A stretch of DNA of 64,000 nucleotides from a virus, in the IMG/VR virus record IMGVR_UViG_3300044712_002690, positions 62,001 to 126,000 of that record; one strand, 5' to 3'. Shown in pieces: positions 37,283 through 44,060 of the stretch. The position numbers were made by a program, and so were the translations under genes. Within the stretch, counting starts at the first letter, position 1. The number at the start of each line of letters is the position of its first letter. The notes under the pieces were generated by a model. It saw only the letters and a list, made by a program, of their open reading frames with translations. It was not told where the DNA came from and did no database searches.

Positions 37283-37604
37283 TCTGTAGATCCTCATATG
37301 AAGTTAAAGGTATATTTTCTAATTCATCTACATCTTCTTTACGAATAACTATAGCACCATTATTACCTTTTTGATATTTAGTAAGGAATGCTATGATCCA
37401 TTCTTTATATTGTAGTTCTAATTGAATTTTAATTTCAGATTCTTTTTCTGATGTAAGAGAAACAATAGAGGCAGGAGGAAGTGAGGAAATTCCGACTAGC
37501 TCAATATATTGAGAGCTGTATTTATCTTTTTTGAGAGCGTTGTTCATTTCATCGTCTACGCATGATAAAAGTAAGAGAATAAGTAAGATAGATAATCTAT
37601 ACAT
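37221..37604 (-). CDS. Putative phage lipoprotein
   Basis: 127 residues. The signal peptide is MYRLSILLILLLLSC, with a lipobox-like L-L-S-C and Cys at about 15, so it should be anchored in a membrane after lipidation. The rest is acidic, then charged and helical (IERRTNNIINLL). An outer-membrane spanin (lysis) role is possible but not provable, since no partner spanin was recognised. Confidence 0.65.
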   Translation of the reverse strand: MYRLSILLILLLLSCVDDEMNNALKKDKYSSQYIELVGISSLPPASIVSLTSEKESEIKIQLELQYKEWIIAFLTKYQKGNNGAIVIRKEDVDELENIPLTSYEDLQNEEKERIERRTNNIINLLRH

Positions 37605-37654
37605 GATTTCTACCTCCTATAAATAATTCCTCCTTTCATATTGATGTAATTACA

Positions 37655-37690
37655 AAATAAAAAAGCCCTAAGAAATCTTAGGGCTTTATC
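37655..37690 (-). terminator. Rho-independent terminator, leftward
   Basis: A 12-base perfect stem (AAAGCCCTAAGA with TCTTAGGGCTTT) with a two-base loop, followed leftward by TTTTTATTTT. It ends the transcript of the YkuK-like gene and tRNAs and separates them from the lipoprotein gene. Confidence 0.85.
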
Positions 37691-38122
37691 TTAATGTAAT
37701 AAATGATCAGCGCAGTAACTAGCTGCAAATGCACCAGGTTTTATCTTGTAATCAAATCCCATAGCAGACACATATCCACTAGCAGCAGCTACATAAGAAT
37801 GTGATTTGTATTTACTGTCTGGGTTAAAGTCTAAGTGAACTTCAAATTTTCTATTTCCAACATATGGATGTATCTCCATAGCACATTTAACAGCCATATC
37901 TACTTCTTTCATTAGTCTTTCTGAGATAGCCATGTATTTAGGATCTTTGCTTTTTTCAGCAAAAACCATACTACCTTTAGATGAAGCTATATGGATAACT
38001 ACAACTAAAGCAAAGTGGGTGTGCCCATCGATAACTTGTGAATCTACACCTACATAAACAGAGCTTGATTCTGGGCTCTCCTCAATGTGTTTTTTAACCT
38101 CTTCATACACTAGCTTTCTCAT
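37691..38122 (-). CDS. YkuK/DUF458 RNase H-like protein
   Basis: 143 residues, start at MRKLVYEEVKKH; a longer reading would overlap tRNA-His. SVYVGVDSQVIDGHTHFALV is the first strand with the catalytic-type Asp. ERLMKEVDMAVKCAMEIHP, FEVHLDFNPD (second Asp), YVSAMGFDYKIKPGAFAAS and CADHLL follow, as in the Bacillus YkuK family. Predicted ribonuclease H-fold enzyme, substrate unknown. Its location at the end of the tRNA cluster hints at RNA processing. Confidence 0.75.
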   Translation of the reverse strand: MRKLVYEEVKKHIEESPESSSVYVGVDSQVIDGHTHFALVVVIHIASSKGSMVFAEKSKDPKYMAISERLMKEVDMAVKCAMEIHPYVGNRKFEVHLDFNPDSKYKSHSYVAAASGYVSAMGFDYKIKPGAFAASYCADHLLH

Positions 38123-38137
38123 AACAAATAACCTCTG

Positions 38138-38210
38138 GGAGAAGTACGAGAATCGAACTCGTATCTTTGGAACCACAATCCAAGGTAATAGCCGTTATAC
38201 GAACTTCTCC
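38138..38210 (-). tRNA. tRNA-His(GTG)
   Basis: The cloverleaf is complete with anticodon loop TTGTGGT. The extra G at position -1 pairs with C73, the identity mark of tRNA-His. CCA is not fully encoded. Confidence 0.9.
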
Positions 38211-38222
38211 ATAAAAATAAAT

Positions 38223-38286
38223 TTGAGATTGAGAGACTCGAACTCTCGGAAAAGGGTTATGAGCCCTAATCCCCACCTGGATCTCA
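38223..38286 (-). tRNA. Atypical tRNA with CAT anticodon, D-arm reduced
   Basis: Acceptor TGAGAT pairs with ATCTCA (the seventh pair is C-A). The T arm is normal (GAGAG-TTCGAGT-CTCTC). The anticodon loop CTCATAA is closed by GGG:CCC, as in initiator tRNA. Only 12 bases are present where the D arm should be, giving 64 nt. May be a decayed or D-armless initiator-like tRNA. A nine-base hairpin lies just upstream (38295-38318). Confidence 0.5.
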
Positions 38287-38351
38287 ACAGGATACTAGCT
38301 ATCACTAGTAACCTTTTTTGTTCATCGACCGGAGAGAATATGATGTTTATG

Positions 38352-38423
38352 TCGGGGTGGTCGGGATCGAACCGACGACTTTCTGCTCCCAAAGCAGACA
38401 CGCTACCGCTGCGCCACACCCCG
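38352..38423 (-). tRNA. tRNA-Pro(TGG)
   Basis: Acceptor CGGGGTG/CACCCCG with A73. Anticodon stem TCTGC/GCAGA and loop TTTGGGA. Normal cloverleaf. Confidence 0.92.
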
Positions 38424-38427
38424 TATT

Positions 38428-38676
38428 TTACTTTAAACAATTCTTGCAGGAGTAAGTACCCTTAGCAACCCATTTCAAGTCTTTAAAAAAGACATTAGCA
38501 CCACATCTATAACAAATTCCTTTTCCTTCTTCAATTAAAACTCGTATTGAATCCCCTTGTTTCCAGAATTTACAATTTTGTATTGCTTCTTCAGTCATTG
38601 GGATCGGTTTTGCATAATTTTGTGGATGACCACAAACAAACATTGCATGAAACCAACAATTATTACAATTATCCAC
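38428..38676 (-). CDS. Zinc-finger protein, 82 aa
   Basis: Cys/His-rich: CNNCWFHAMFVCGH at the start, CYRCGANVFF and CKNC at the end, so probably two zinc sites. It is coupled by start/stop overlap to the gene at 38676 and lies directly after tRNA-Pro. Function unknown. Confidence 0.6.
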   Translation of the reverse strand: MDNCNNCWFHAMFVCGHPQNYAKPIPMTEEAIQNCKFWKQGDSIRVLIEEGKGICYRCGANVFFKDLKWVAKGTYSCKNCLK

Positions 38677-38957
38677 TAGCTTGCTCTTTTAACTCTATAT
38701 TGAATAGCGTCAGAAATATCTCTTAGTTTAGCTGGTTTAGAAACCTTACAATCATCATACTCGCAATTGAAACAATCATCCTCACATACACCTAAATGTA
38801 TTCTAATACAACTATTACACACAGTAAAACTATATTTATTCTCTTGTGTGATAGGAGTGTTACAATATTTACACACATTCCTTTTATTTTTAATTTTATG
38901 AATAGAATTATACTTCCTTTGATATTCTCTTTTTTGCTCAATATCCTTAAAGGGCAT
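38676..38957 (-). CDS. Zinc-finger protein, 93 aa
   Basis: A basic start (KREYQRKYNSIHKIKNKR) is followed by CKYCNTPI, VCNSC and CEDDCFNCEYDDC, three to four Cys pairs. Possibly HNH-like or a nucleic-acid-binding zinc protein; no catalytic His-Asn-His was identified. Confidence 0.6.
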   Translation of the reverse strand: MPFKDIEQKREYQRKYNSIHKIKNKRNVCKYCNTPITQENKYSFTVCNSCIRIHLGVCEDDCFNCEYDDCKVSKPAKLRDISDAIQYRVKRAS

Positions 38958-38990
38958 ATTTTATATCCTTATTGATATTAAAATAAAATG

Positions 38991-39063
38991 AGCTCCCGAG
39001 AGGAATTGAACCCCCAACCTACTGATTACAAATCAGTTGCTCTACCGATTGAGCTACAGGAGC
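38991..39063 (-). tRNA. tRNA-Thr(TGT)
   Basis: Acceptor GCTCCTG/CGGGAGC. Anticodon arm ACTGA-TTTGTAA-TCAGT. Normal cloverleaf with T73. Confidence 0.92.
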
Positions 39064-39070
39064 AAGTAAG

Positions 39071-39235
39071 TTATGTAGTTGGTTTAAGAGCCAACTTCAT
39101 TTCTTTCATTTTCTTAGTCTTTTCTTTCCAGCTTAGTGATTTCCAAATCTTTTTAAAAATCCTGTAGTTAATATCTTGTGAGGAAGATATTTTCCTACTA
39201 TACTTCTTAAGTACTTTAGCTGTTTTAGTATTCAT
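39071..39235 (-). CDS. Small basic protein, 54 aa
   Basis: MNTKTAKVLKKYSRKI start; very Lys-rich (KKIWKSLSWKEKTKKMKEMK). Its ATG overlaps the stop of the gene at 39232 (ATGA). Probably binds nucleic acid; no family. Confidence 0.45.
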   Translation of the reverse strand: MNTKTAKVLKKYSRKISSSQDINYRIFKKIWKSLSWKEKTKKMKEMKLALKPTT

Positions 39236-39432
39236 TTCATCTCCTTTTTCTTAATGTCTTTATATAAATATCTTTTTTTCATTAAACTTTTTATAATTTT
39301 GTCTGTTTCTTCTATTGTTAAATTAGCTAGTTTAGCAATATTATCGATATAACAAGGTTCACTGTTTTTCCATTTATTTACAATGTTATAAACATCTTGT
39401 TCTATTTTAGAAGAGAACTTTTTATAGCTCAC
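39232..39432 (-). CDS. Small helix-turn-helix-like protein, 66 aa
   Basis: IDNIAKLANLTIEETDKIIK reads as a helix-turn-helix, followed by SLMKKRYLYKDIKKKEMK, a possible wing. Likely a small DNA-binding regulator. It is preceded by the structured element at 39451-39525, which could be its leader. Confidence 0.5.
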   Translation of the reverse strand: MSYKKFSSKIEQDVYNIVNKWKNSEPCYIDNIAKLANLTIEETDKIIKSLMKKRYLYKDIKKKEMK

Positions 39433-39450
39433 AGCATTCCTTTTATAAGA

Positions 39451-39525
39451 TAGTATACAGGCGGCTTATATTTACAACCTTTGCTCTTACCTTCCGGAAC
39501 GGTTACGCGGACGGCCTGTATACTA
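39451..39525 (-). ncRNA. Unassigned structured RNA closed by an 11-bp stem
   Basis: TAGTATACAGG and CCTGTATACTA form a perfect 11-base stem enclosing about 53 bases, with smaller internal complementarity (AACC/GGTT, TTCC/GGAA). It lies between an initiator-like tRNA and a small regulator gene. It fits neither a tRNA nor the Y-like motif. Could be a free RNA or a 5' leader element. Confidence 0.5.
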
Positions 39526-39527
39526 AT

Positions 39528-39615
39528 TGGCGGAGGCCGGATTCGAACCGGCGTTACAAGTCTTTCGACGCCGAGGGTTATGAGCCCTCCGAGAAGCCAA
39601 CTCCTCTACTCCGCT
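39528..39615 (-). tRNA. Initiator-like tRNA(CAT) with an extended variable arm
   Basis: The anticodon stem GAGGG/CCCTC has three G:C pairs next to loop CTCATAA, and position 1-72 is an A-C mismatch; both are initiator-tRNA features. The D stem is GAG/CTC. The variable region is 20 bases and forms a GTC-GAAA-GAC hairpin, unlike the five bases of normal tRNA-fMet. Confidence 0.7.
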
Positions 39616-39653
39616 CTATATTATAAAATATACCAATTGGTTATATTTTTCTT

Positions 39654-39839
39654 CTAAAACTTTTTAATAATAGCAATAGTACTATCTGAAATCTCTTTCT
39701 TATCTAAATCAATTGAAAGATTAGCTTCAATTGAAATATCATTACTTATATTTACCAATCCATCTTTAGGCTGATTACTTTGCAGAGATGGATCCTTTCT
39801 TAGATTTTTACCGTTTACTGTTTTAAGCCACTCGAACAT
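39654..39839 (-). CDS. Hypothetical protein, 61 aa
   Basis: MFEWLKTVNGKNLRKD start; a strand-rich middle (SIEANLSIDL) and basic end. Between two tRNA genes, no motif. A ribosome site is present upstream (AGGTA). Confidence 0.4.
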   Translation of the reverse strand: MFEWLKTVNGKNLRKDPSLQSNQPKDGLVNISNDISIEANLSIDLDKKEISDSTIAIIKKF

Positions 39840-39853
39840 ATACCTTACCTATG

Positions 39854-39932
39854 CAGGGGTGACACGAGTCGAACGTGCATTGCCGAAGCACGGTTTTGGA
39901 GACCGCTGGGTTAGCCATTACCCTACACCCCT
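39854..39932 (-). tRNA. tRNA-Trp(CCA)
   Basis: Acceptor AGGGGTG/CACCCCT with G73. Anticodon arm GCGGT-CTCCAAA-ACCGT. The variable loop is longer than usual (11 bases). Confidence 0.85.
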
Positions 39933-39942
39933 AAATATTCTG

Positions 39943-40021
39943 AGCAAGTGATGGGACTCGAACCCACAATGCTTTCGCATCAGTTTGGAAGACTGACAGC
40001 TTACCTTTAGCTTACACTTGC
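39943..40021 (-). tRNA. tRNA-Gly(TCC)
   Basis: Acceptor GCAAGTG/CACTTGC. Anticodon arm TCAGT-CTTCCAA-ACTGA. Has a small extra variable hairpin (TGCGAAAGCA). Confidence 0.88.
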
Positions 40022-40546
40022 TTATTGAATCATTCTTACTTGAGTATAGTCACTAAGTAAGAATCTTCTCTGCTTATTTACTTCTTGAATTGCCTCACAA
40101 ATATTATCATACGATTCAGTTACTAACGTATTAAATTCTTCTTCATTAAATTCTACAATAGTGCGATCTCTTTCAAGACACTCGTATAAGTCTTCTACAT
40201 TTTTATAAAATTTTCTATAAAGAAGAGTATATACTTTTTTTATATCCTTAACATAAAATCTAATAAATGAATCTTGTGTAATGAATCCAATATAAACAGA
40301 GTTATTATCTATTCTTTCCCAAGTACGAAATTTTGTTTGATCTGACCTAACACTAAGTTCTTCAATAAGATCATCTATATTAGCTTTTATATAGCCAGTA
40401 CCATAATGAAAGTTATTTAAATCATATGTACTAGCAGTATCATTACCAATAATAGGATTGTAACCTTCAGGTGCATTTAACCAAATACCATCATGAAGAA
40501 ATAAGTGAAATGAACGTAACATCCATTTGTATAATTCTTCTTTCAT
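40022..40546 (-). CDS. Hypothetical protein, 174 aa
   Basis: Acidic, soluble protein (MKEELYKWMLRSFHLFLHDG). No motif recognised. Its stop abuts tRNA-Gly. A good AGGAG precedes the ATG. Confidence 0.55.
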   Translation of the reverse strand: MKEELYKWMLRSFHLFLHDGIWLNAPEGYNPIIGNDTASTYDLNNFHYGTGYIKANIDDLIEELSVRSDQTKFRTWERIDNNSVYIGFITQDSFIRFYVKDIKKVYTLLYRKFYKNVEDLYECLERDRTIVEFNEEEFNTLVTESYDNICEAIQEVNKQRRFLLSDYTQVRMIQ

Positions 40547-40604
40547 ATAATTTCTCCTTTCTAATTTATACTTGTAATATATAAAGAAAAGAGAATAAAA
40601 CTAA

Positions 40605-41057
40605 CTAAAGCATTGCTCCAACTTGTGGACTTGTTGTTACTCCTTGTTGTAAGAACGTTGCTGATGCCTGTTGTACAGCTTGTAACCAAGCTTCTTTAGT
40701 AATTAATGAACGAAGTATAGGAACTATATTCACTAAATTTGGATCTTGACTTCCTTGATTATATATTTCAATTCCTATCCAATCCATTGCTGGAATCGAA
40801 TCTGTTTGTGTTTTAGCTTCCTGAGGAACCATACCTTTTTGAGATATAAAATCGTCAATAGTTAATTTTGCTATATTAAGAAGCGTAGAATTAACTAATG
40901 TATTAAGATCTTGCTCAGGATTCTGTTGTATAGATGCAATTAACTTACTAATTTCACTATCAAGAATCTCTTGAGTTAAATCAGCATATTTAACTACTAT
41001 ATGAGCAAAAACAGTTTTATAAAATCTTTCAAGACAATCAGCTCTTCTTGTATCCAT
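40605..41057 (-). CDS. Hypothetical protein, 150 aa
   Basis: Start taken at MDTRRADCLERFY behind TAGGAG; the longer frame from 41120 adds a hydrophobic stretch without a ribosome site. Helical; ends in Gln/Thr/Ala-rich sequence. No family. Confidence 0.55.
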   Translation of the reverse strand: MDTRRADCLERFYKTVFAHIVVKYADLTQEILDSEISKLIASIQQNPEQDLNTLVNSTLLNIAKLTIDDFISQKGMVPQEAKTQTDSIPAMDWIGIEIYNQGSQDPNLVNIVPILRSLITKEAWLQAVQQASATFLQQGVTTSPQVGAML

Positions 41058-41133
41058 ATATACTTCTCCTAGATAGATAATATATAAAGATAACATGAAG
41101 AGTGATTTTTTAAGTTTCACTGCTTCAAATAAA

Positions 41134-41325
41134 TTAAGCAGCTACTACTACATCTTTCTCCATACGATTAACACCAATAACTTCAAACTTCTCATCTTCA
41201 TTCCACTTAGCTTTAACAGCAGAAGCAGCAGCACCTACATCAGTAGCAACAGCTAGTTCACAGCGGTTGATAACTTTTCCTGTAGTGCGCGAGGTACGTT
41301 TAATGTCTACATGGTACAGGTTCAT
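41134..41325 (-). CDS. Hypothetical protein, 63 aa
   Basis: Start at MNLYHVDIKRTSR behind AAAGGAG. Alternating strands and one Ala-rich helix (VGAAASAVKAKW). Base composition is richer in G/C than its neighbours. Possibly a small abundant phage protein. No family. Confidence 0.55.
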   Translation of the reverse strand: MNLYHVDIKRTSRTTGKVINRCELAVATDVGAAASAVKAKWNEDEKFEVIGVNRMEKDVVVAA

Positions 41326-41400
41326 TATAAAGCTCCTTTCATTTAATTTATTTTGATACATTTAATATAAGAAACCTTTACTAATAAAGTAACTAGTATG

Positions 41401-41480
41401 TACCACGAGAGGGACTCGAACCCTCACCAATTAAGACTAGTTCCTAAGACTAGCGCGTCTACCAGTTCCGCCATCGTGGC
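41401..41480 (-). tRNA. tRNA-Leu(TAG)
   Basis: Long-variable-arm tRNA. Acceptor GCCACGA/TCGTGGT. Anticodon arm CTAGT-CTTAGGA-ACTAG. Confidence 0.92.
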
Positions 41481-41483
41481 ATG

Positions 41484-41556
41484 TGCTCAAGGTCGGGATC
41501 GAACCGACTACACACGGATTTTCAGTCCGTTGCTCTACCTTCTGAGCTACCTGAGC
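41484..41556 (-). tRNA. tRNA-Phe(GAA)
   Basis: Acceptor GCTCAGG/CTTGAGC. Anticodon arm ACGGA-CTGAAAA-TCCGT. Normal cloverleaf. Confidence 0.93.
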
Positions 41557-41561
41557 TCATG

Positions 41562-41635
41562 TGGATCGTCCCTGACTCGAACAGGGGGCCTAATGATTAT
41601 GAGTCATTTGCTCTAACCAACTGAGCTAACGATCC
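41562..41635 (-). tRNA. tRNA-Met(CAT), elongator type
   Basis: Acceptor GGATCGT/ACGATCC. Anticodon arm AATGA-CTCATAA-TCATT without the initiator GGG:CCC pairs. Could be tRNA-Ile2 if modified by TilS; not decidable here. Confidence 0.88.
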
Positions 41636-41641
41636 AAGAAT

Positions 41642-41716
41642 TGGGACTTCTCCGACTTGAACGGAGGACCTATTGCCTATCAAGCAATTGCTCTAACCAA
41701 ACTGAGCTAAAGTCCC
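41642..41716 (-). tRNA. tRNA-Ile(GAT)
   Basis: Acceptor GGGACTT/AAGTCCC. Anticodon arm ATTGC-TTGATAG-GCAAT. Normal cloverleaf. Confidence 0.93.
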
Positions 41717-41734
41717 TGTTTTGAAAGAAAAATA

Positions 41735-41908
41735 AACTAAAGGTGTGTTGCTACACCAAAGGAGACACATTGTTTATCCTAGCCAACACTTCCTGCGGGT
41801 CTCACAGGTCTTAGTTTTTACACTTGGTCAGTTTCGGAATGATCTCCACTCATTAAAGTATACAGTTTCCCAAGCTGCTGGCTACCTCTAAGCCCACTGC
41901 CTTTAGTT
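41735..41908 (-). ncRNA. Unassigned structured RNA, about 174 nt
   Basis: A nine-base terminal stem (AACTAAAGG with CCTTTAGTT) closes the region and is followed by a T-rich tail. Inside are hairpins GGCT/AGCC, AATGA/TCATT, CCTG/CAGG and GGTGT/ACACC, plus a CTTGG/CCAAG pairing that would be long range. It fills the space between tRNA-Ala and tRNA-Ile and has no coding frame. It lacks the Y-like GGTACGGA motif and I see no RNase P or tmRNA signatures. Family unknown. Confidence 0.55.
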
Positions 41909-41914
41909 ATTCTG

Positions 41915-41987
41915 TGGACCTGATCGGTTACGATCCGACTACCTCCTGCTTGCAGGGCAGGCGCTCTCCCAATTGAGCTACAGGCCC
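41915..41987 (-). tRNA. tRNA-Ala(TGC) with odd T loop
   Basis: Acceptor GGGCCTG/CAGGTCC contains the G3:U70 pair that defines alanine. Anticodon arm CCTGC-CCTGCAA-GCAGG. The T loop reads ATCGTAA instead of TTCRANN. Confidence 0.88.
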
Positions 41988-41994
41988 TAATTAG

Positions 41995-42231
41995 TTAATG
42001 TTTTAGCTTTTCACCTTCTTTAATCATTTCTTCTATAACATTGTCAATTAAAGTAAAAAGTTCGTCACTATTTCTATCTAGTAAAGCAGCTACACCACTA
42101 ATTATTTTTATTTGAGTACTTATTTCTTCATCTTCGTCTTCACTTACAGGAAGATACATTGAAATTGTATTATCAGTACGAAGAACAAGTGCTGCATCAC
42201 CATCTTTTAATGTAATTTTTGTTTTACCCAT
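41995..42231 (-). CDS. Hypothetical protein, 78 aa
   Basis: MGKTKITLKDGDAALVLRTD start, acidic middle and helical end (FTLIDNVIEEMIKEGEKL). Small phage protein lying within the tRNA cluster. No family recognised. Confidence 0.55.
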   Translation of the reverse strand: MGKTKITLKDGDAALVLRTDNTISMYLPVSEDEDEEISTQIKIISGVAALLDRNSDELFTLIDNVIEEMIKEGEKLKH

Positions 42232-42256
42232 AAATGTCTTCCTTATGTTTGGTATT

Positions 42257-42330
42257 TGGATCGGGTGAGGGTCGAACTCACGACTCCTGCATTAAAAGTG
42301 CAGTGCTACTACCAACTGAGCTACCGATCC
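42257..42330 (-). tRNA. tRNA-Lys(TTT)
   Basis: Acceptor GGATCGG/CCGATCC. Anticodon arm CTGCA-CTTTTAA-TGCAG. Confidence 0.93.
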
Positions 42331-42391
42331 TTTCGTTTATTACTTTCCTTATCACTTTCCTTCATAAGGAAACCTCCTTTAAATTAAAATG

Positions 42392-42467
42392 TGTTCCTGA
42401 AGGGACTCGAACCCCTAACCTTCTGATCCGTAATCAGAAACTCTAAATCCAATTGAGCTACAGGAAC
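42392..42467 (-). tRNA. tRNA-Arg(ACG)
   Basis: Acceptor GTTCCTG/CAGGAAC. Anticodon arm TCTGA-TTACGGA-TCAGA; A34 is presumably deaminated to inosine by a host enzyme. Confidence 0.92.
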
Positions 42468-42475
42468 TTAAAATG

Positions 42476-42548
42476 CGTCCCAGGAGAGGATCGAACTCCC
42501 GACAAACGGATTAGAAATCCGTTGCTCTTCCACCTGAGCTACTGGGAC
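42476..42548 (-). tRNA. tRNA-Arg(TCT)
   Basis: Acceptor GTCCCAG/CTGGGAC with G73. Anticodon arm ACGGA-TTTCTAA-TCCGT. Confidence 0.93.
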
Positions 42549-42605
42549 AAAAAGCGTGTTGATATACTCAACACTAAAACCAACGATTTCCATCCAAATC
42601 GCTTG

Positions 42606-42677
42606 CTCTGGAGGCAAGGATCGAACTTGCGACCAATCGGTTAACAGCCGATGGCTCTACCGCTGAGCTACTCCAGA
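42606..42677 (-). tRNA. tRNA-Asn(GTT)
   Basis: Acceptor TCTGGAG/CTCCAGA with G73. Anticodon arm ATCGG-CTGTTAA-CCGAT. Confidence 0.93.
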
Positions 42678-42682
42678 ATATA

Positions 42683-43177
42683 TTAGATAAAAGGAGTTAA
42701 ATGCAATAACCTTTTAATTTTCCATTTGATATTTTTTATTAAGTAAATACTATATCTTACTATTCTTTTAACAGTCCATTTGTTTTTTATTTCAATTTCA
42801 TATTGACCATATTTAGTTTTAGATACTATTTGAAATGCATTGAAAAATTGATCGTTTGATCCCCATGGTACACCACAGTCATATTCTGTTCCATCTTTAT
42901 ATTCAATTGAAATACCTGTTATGTCTGAATGGTTAGTAACTCTTTTATATAAAGATACATATTCATCATTCCAATTTTTATATTGTAATGGTTTAAGGTC
43001 TTTAAATATGACATAAATCCACTCTGCACCATCACGTTCATCACCTTGTGTTACATTACAACACGAATAGTGTTTGTGAACTTTTCCAATATACCAATTT
43101 GAAATATGTTTAATATCTATTTTAGCAGTATCACAATTTTCAAAGATTAATACTACATTTTTCACTTCTTTAAACAT
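42683..43177 (-). CDS. Hypothetical protein, 164 aa
   Basis: MFKEVKNVVLIFENCDTAKI start behind AAGGAT. The middle is strand-rich, with WIYVIFKD and ISIEYKDGTEYDCGVPW. The basic tail (KWKIKRLLHLTPFI) could touch membrane or RNA. No family named. Confidence 0.55.
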   Translation of the reverse strand: MFKEVKNVVLIFENCDTAKIDIKHISNWYIGKVHKHYSCCNVTQGDERDGAEWIYVIFKDLKPLQYKNWNDEYVSLYKRVTNHSDITGISIEYKDGTEYDCGVPWGSNDQFFNAFQIVSKTKYGQYEIEIKNKWTVKRIVRYSIYLIKNIKWKIKRLLHLTPFI

Positions 43178-43198
43178 GTTCTATTATATCCTTGTATG

Positions 43199-43273
43199 CG
43201 AGGCTGAAGGGACTCGAACCCTCGACCTTCTGCGTGACAGGCAGACGCTCTAACCAAACTGAGCTACAACCCC
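43199..43273 (-). tRNA. tRNA-Asp(GTC)
   Basis: Acceptor GGGGTTG/CAGCCTC with G73. Anticodon arm TCTGC-CTGTCAC-GCAGA. A complete Asp tRNA, so the chimera at 45989 with GTC in its arm would be redundant for decoding. Confidence 0.93.
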
Positions 43274-43279
43274 GTTTAT

Positions 43280-43552
43280 TTAAGAATCAGCAATCTCACT
43301 AGTAAAATAACGATTTTGTGAAACTGTAAGTGCTGTACAAAGACTACATTGCCAACATTTATGTTCCACCATCCATTTAGCATACTCTTTTAATTCTACA
43401 CCTTCAATTACTATCGAAACAAGAAGTTCTCCATTATCTTTTATTTCAATAGTAGGAAAATCTTCTTTCAAGTCAGCTAATACTTTAGCTTTAAGAGCAG
43501 TAGCACTATCCTTATCAGCACAAACTTTATCAAAAGCAAGAAGATCTTTCAT
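43280..43552 (-). CDS. Hypothetical protein, 90 aa
   Basis: MKDLLAFDKVCADKDSATAL start, strand pairs (GELLVSIVIEG) and KCWQCSLCTAL with three Cys. No family recognised. Between tRNA-Asp and the split tRNA-Leu. Confidence 0.55.
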   Translation of the reverse strand: MKDLLAFDKVCADKDSATALKAKVLADLKEDFPTIEIKDNGELLVSIVIEGVELKEYAKWMVEHKCWQCSLCTALTVSQNRYFTSEIADS

Positions 43553-43573
43553 ACATTACTCCTTTAAAAATTG

Positions 43574-44058
43574 TGCCCAAGGCCGGAGTCGAACCGGCAC
43601 GGAGAAATCTCCATGGGATTTTACTTACCACTATAGCTTTCGCTACCAGTATTGCGCGTCTATTAAACTTTTTACTACTTATTTATTTAATGTGGTTCGT
43701 AGCCCCCACTCTTAATAGAATACTGTTTGTAGTCTGGACTTTGTCTTCACCATATTAAAGTACCACGACTGCCATATCACTGACCTCTATGTAGGCCACA
43801 GTCCTTATGACTTTAATTTAGGTGGTGCCCGTCAAGTCTCTACACGTTCCAAGCAGGTGAGGTATCAGATTATTTCTAATCTTCTCATTCTCCTTTTGCT
43901 TTCCTTACTTGGTTTCGCTCGGCGTTGGGTCATATAGATTCTAATTAAGATCTCTCCATATAGGCCGTTCACCGAATTTGAGCACTTACTACTAAAAAGT
44001 TTCCTTTTTAGCGACCCTTTAATGAGTCCCAGGTGTCTACCAATTCCACCACTTGGGC
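43574..44058 (-). tRNA. tRNA-Leu(TAA), interrupted by a group I intron
   Basis: Exons are 44025-44058 (34 nt) and 43574-43623 (50 nt). Joined, they give an 84-nt tRNA-Leu: acceptor GCCCAAG/CTTGGGC, A73, anticodon stem TGGGA/TCCCA, loop CTTAAAA with anticodon TAA, and a long variable arm (GGAGA-TTT-TCTCC). Neither half is a tRNA alone. The intron lies between positions 33 and 34. Confidence 0.92.
43624..44024 (-). other. Group I self-splicing intron in tRNA-Leu
   Basis: 401 nt. The 5' exon ends in U: GACT pairs with GGTC in the intron, with a U-G wobble at the splice site (P1). The intron ends in G directly before the anticodon. Core-like sequences are CTCAAATTCGGTGAACGG (about 43965-43982) and GTCCAGACTACA (about 43727-43738), which resemble the P and R/S elements. 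No endonuclease gene lies inside. Plastid and cyanobacterial trnL introns sit one base later, after U34. Confidence 0.88.
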
Positions 44059-44060
44059 AA

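Noticed and set aside
38930-38990. TTGATAT-like copy on the plus strand (about 38970)
   Set aside because: Genes here are all leftward, so the orientation does not suit a promoter; likely chance in AT-rich sequence.
41735-41908. RNase P RNA or tmRNA
   Set aside because: None of the conserved blocks I know for those RNAs is present.
43624-44024. Short reading frames inside the tRNA-Leu intron
   Set aside because: They have no ribosome site or family pattern; the bases are explained by the intron RNA structure.
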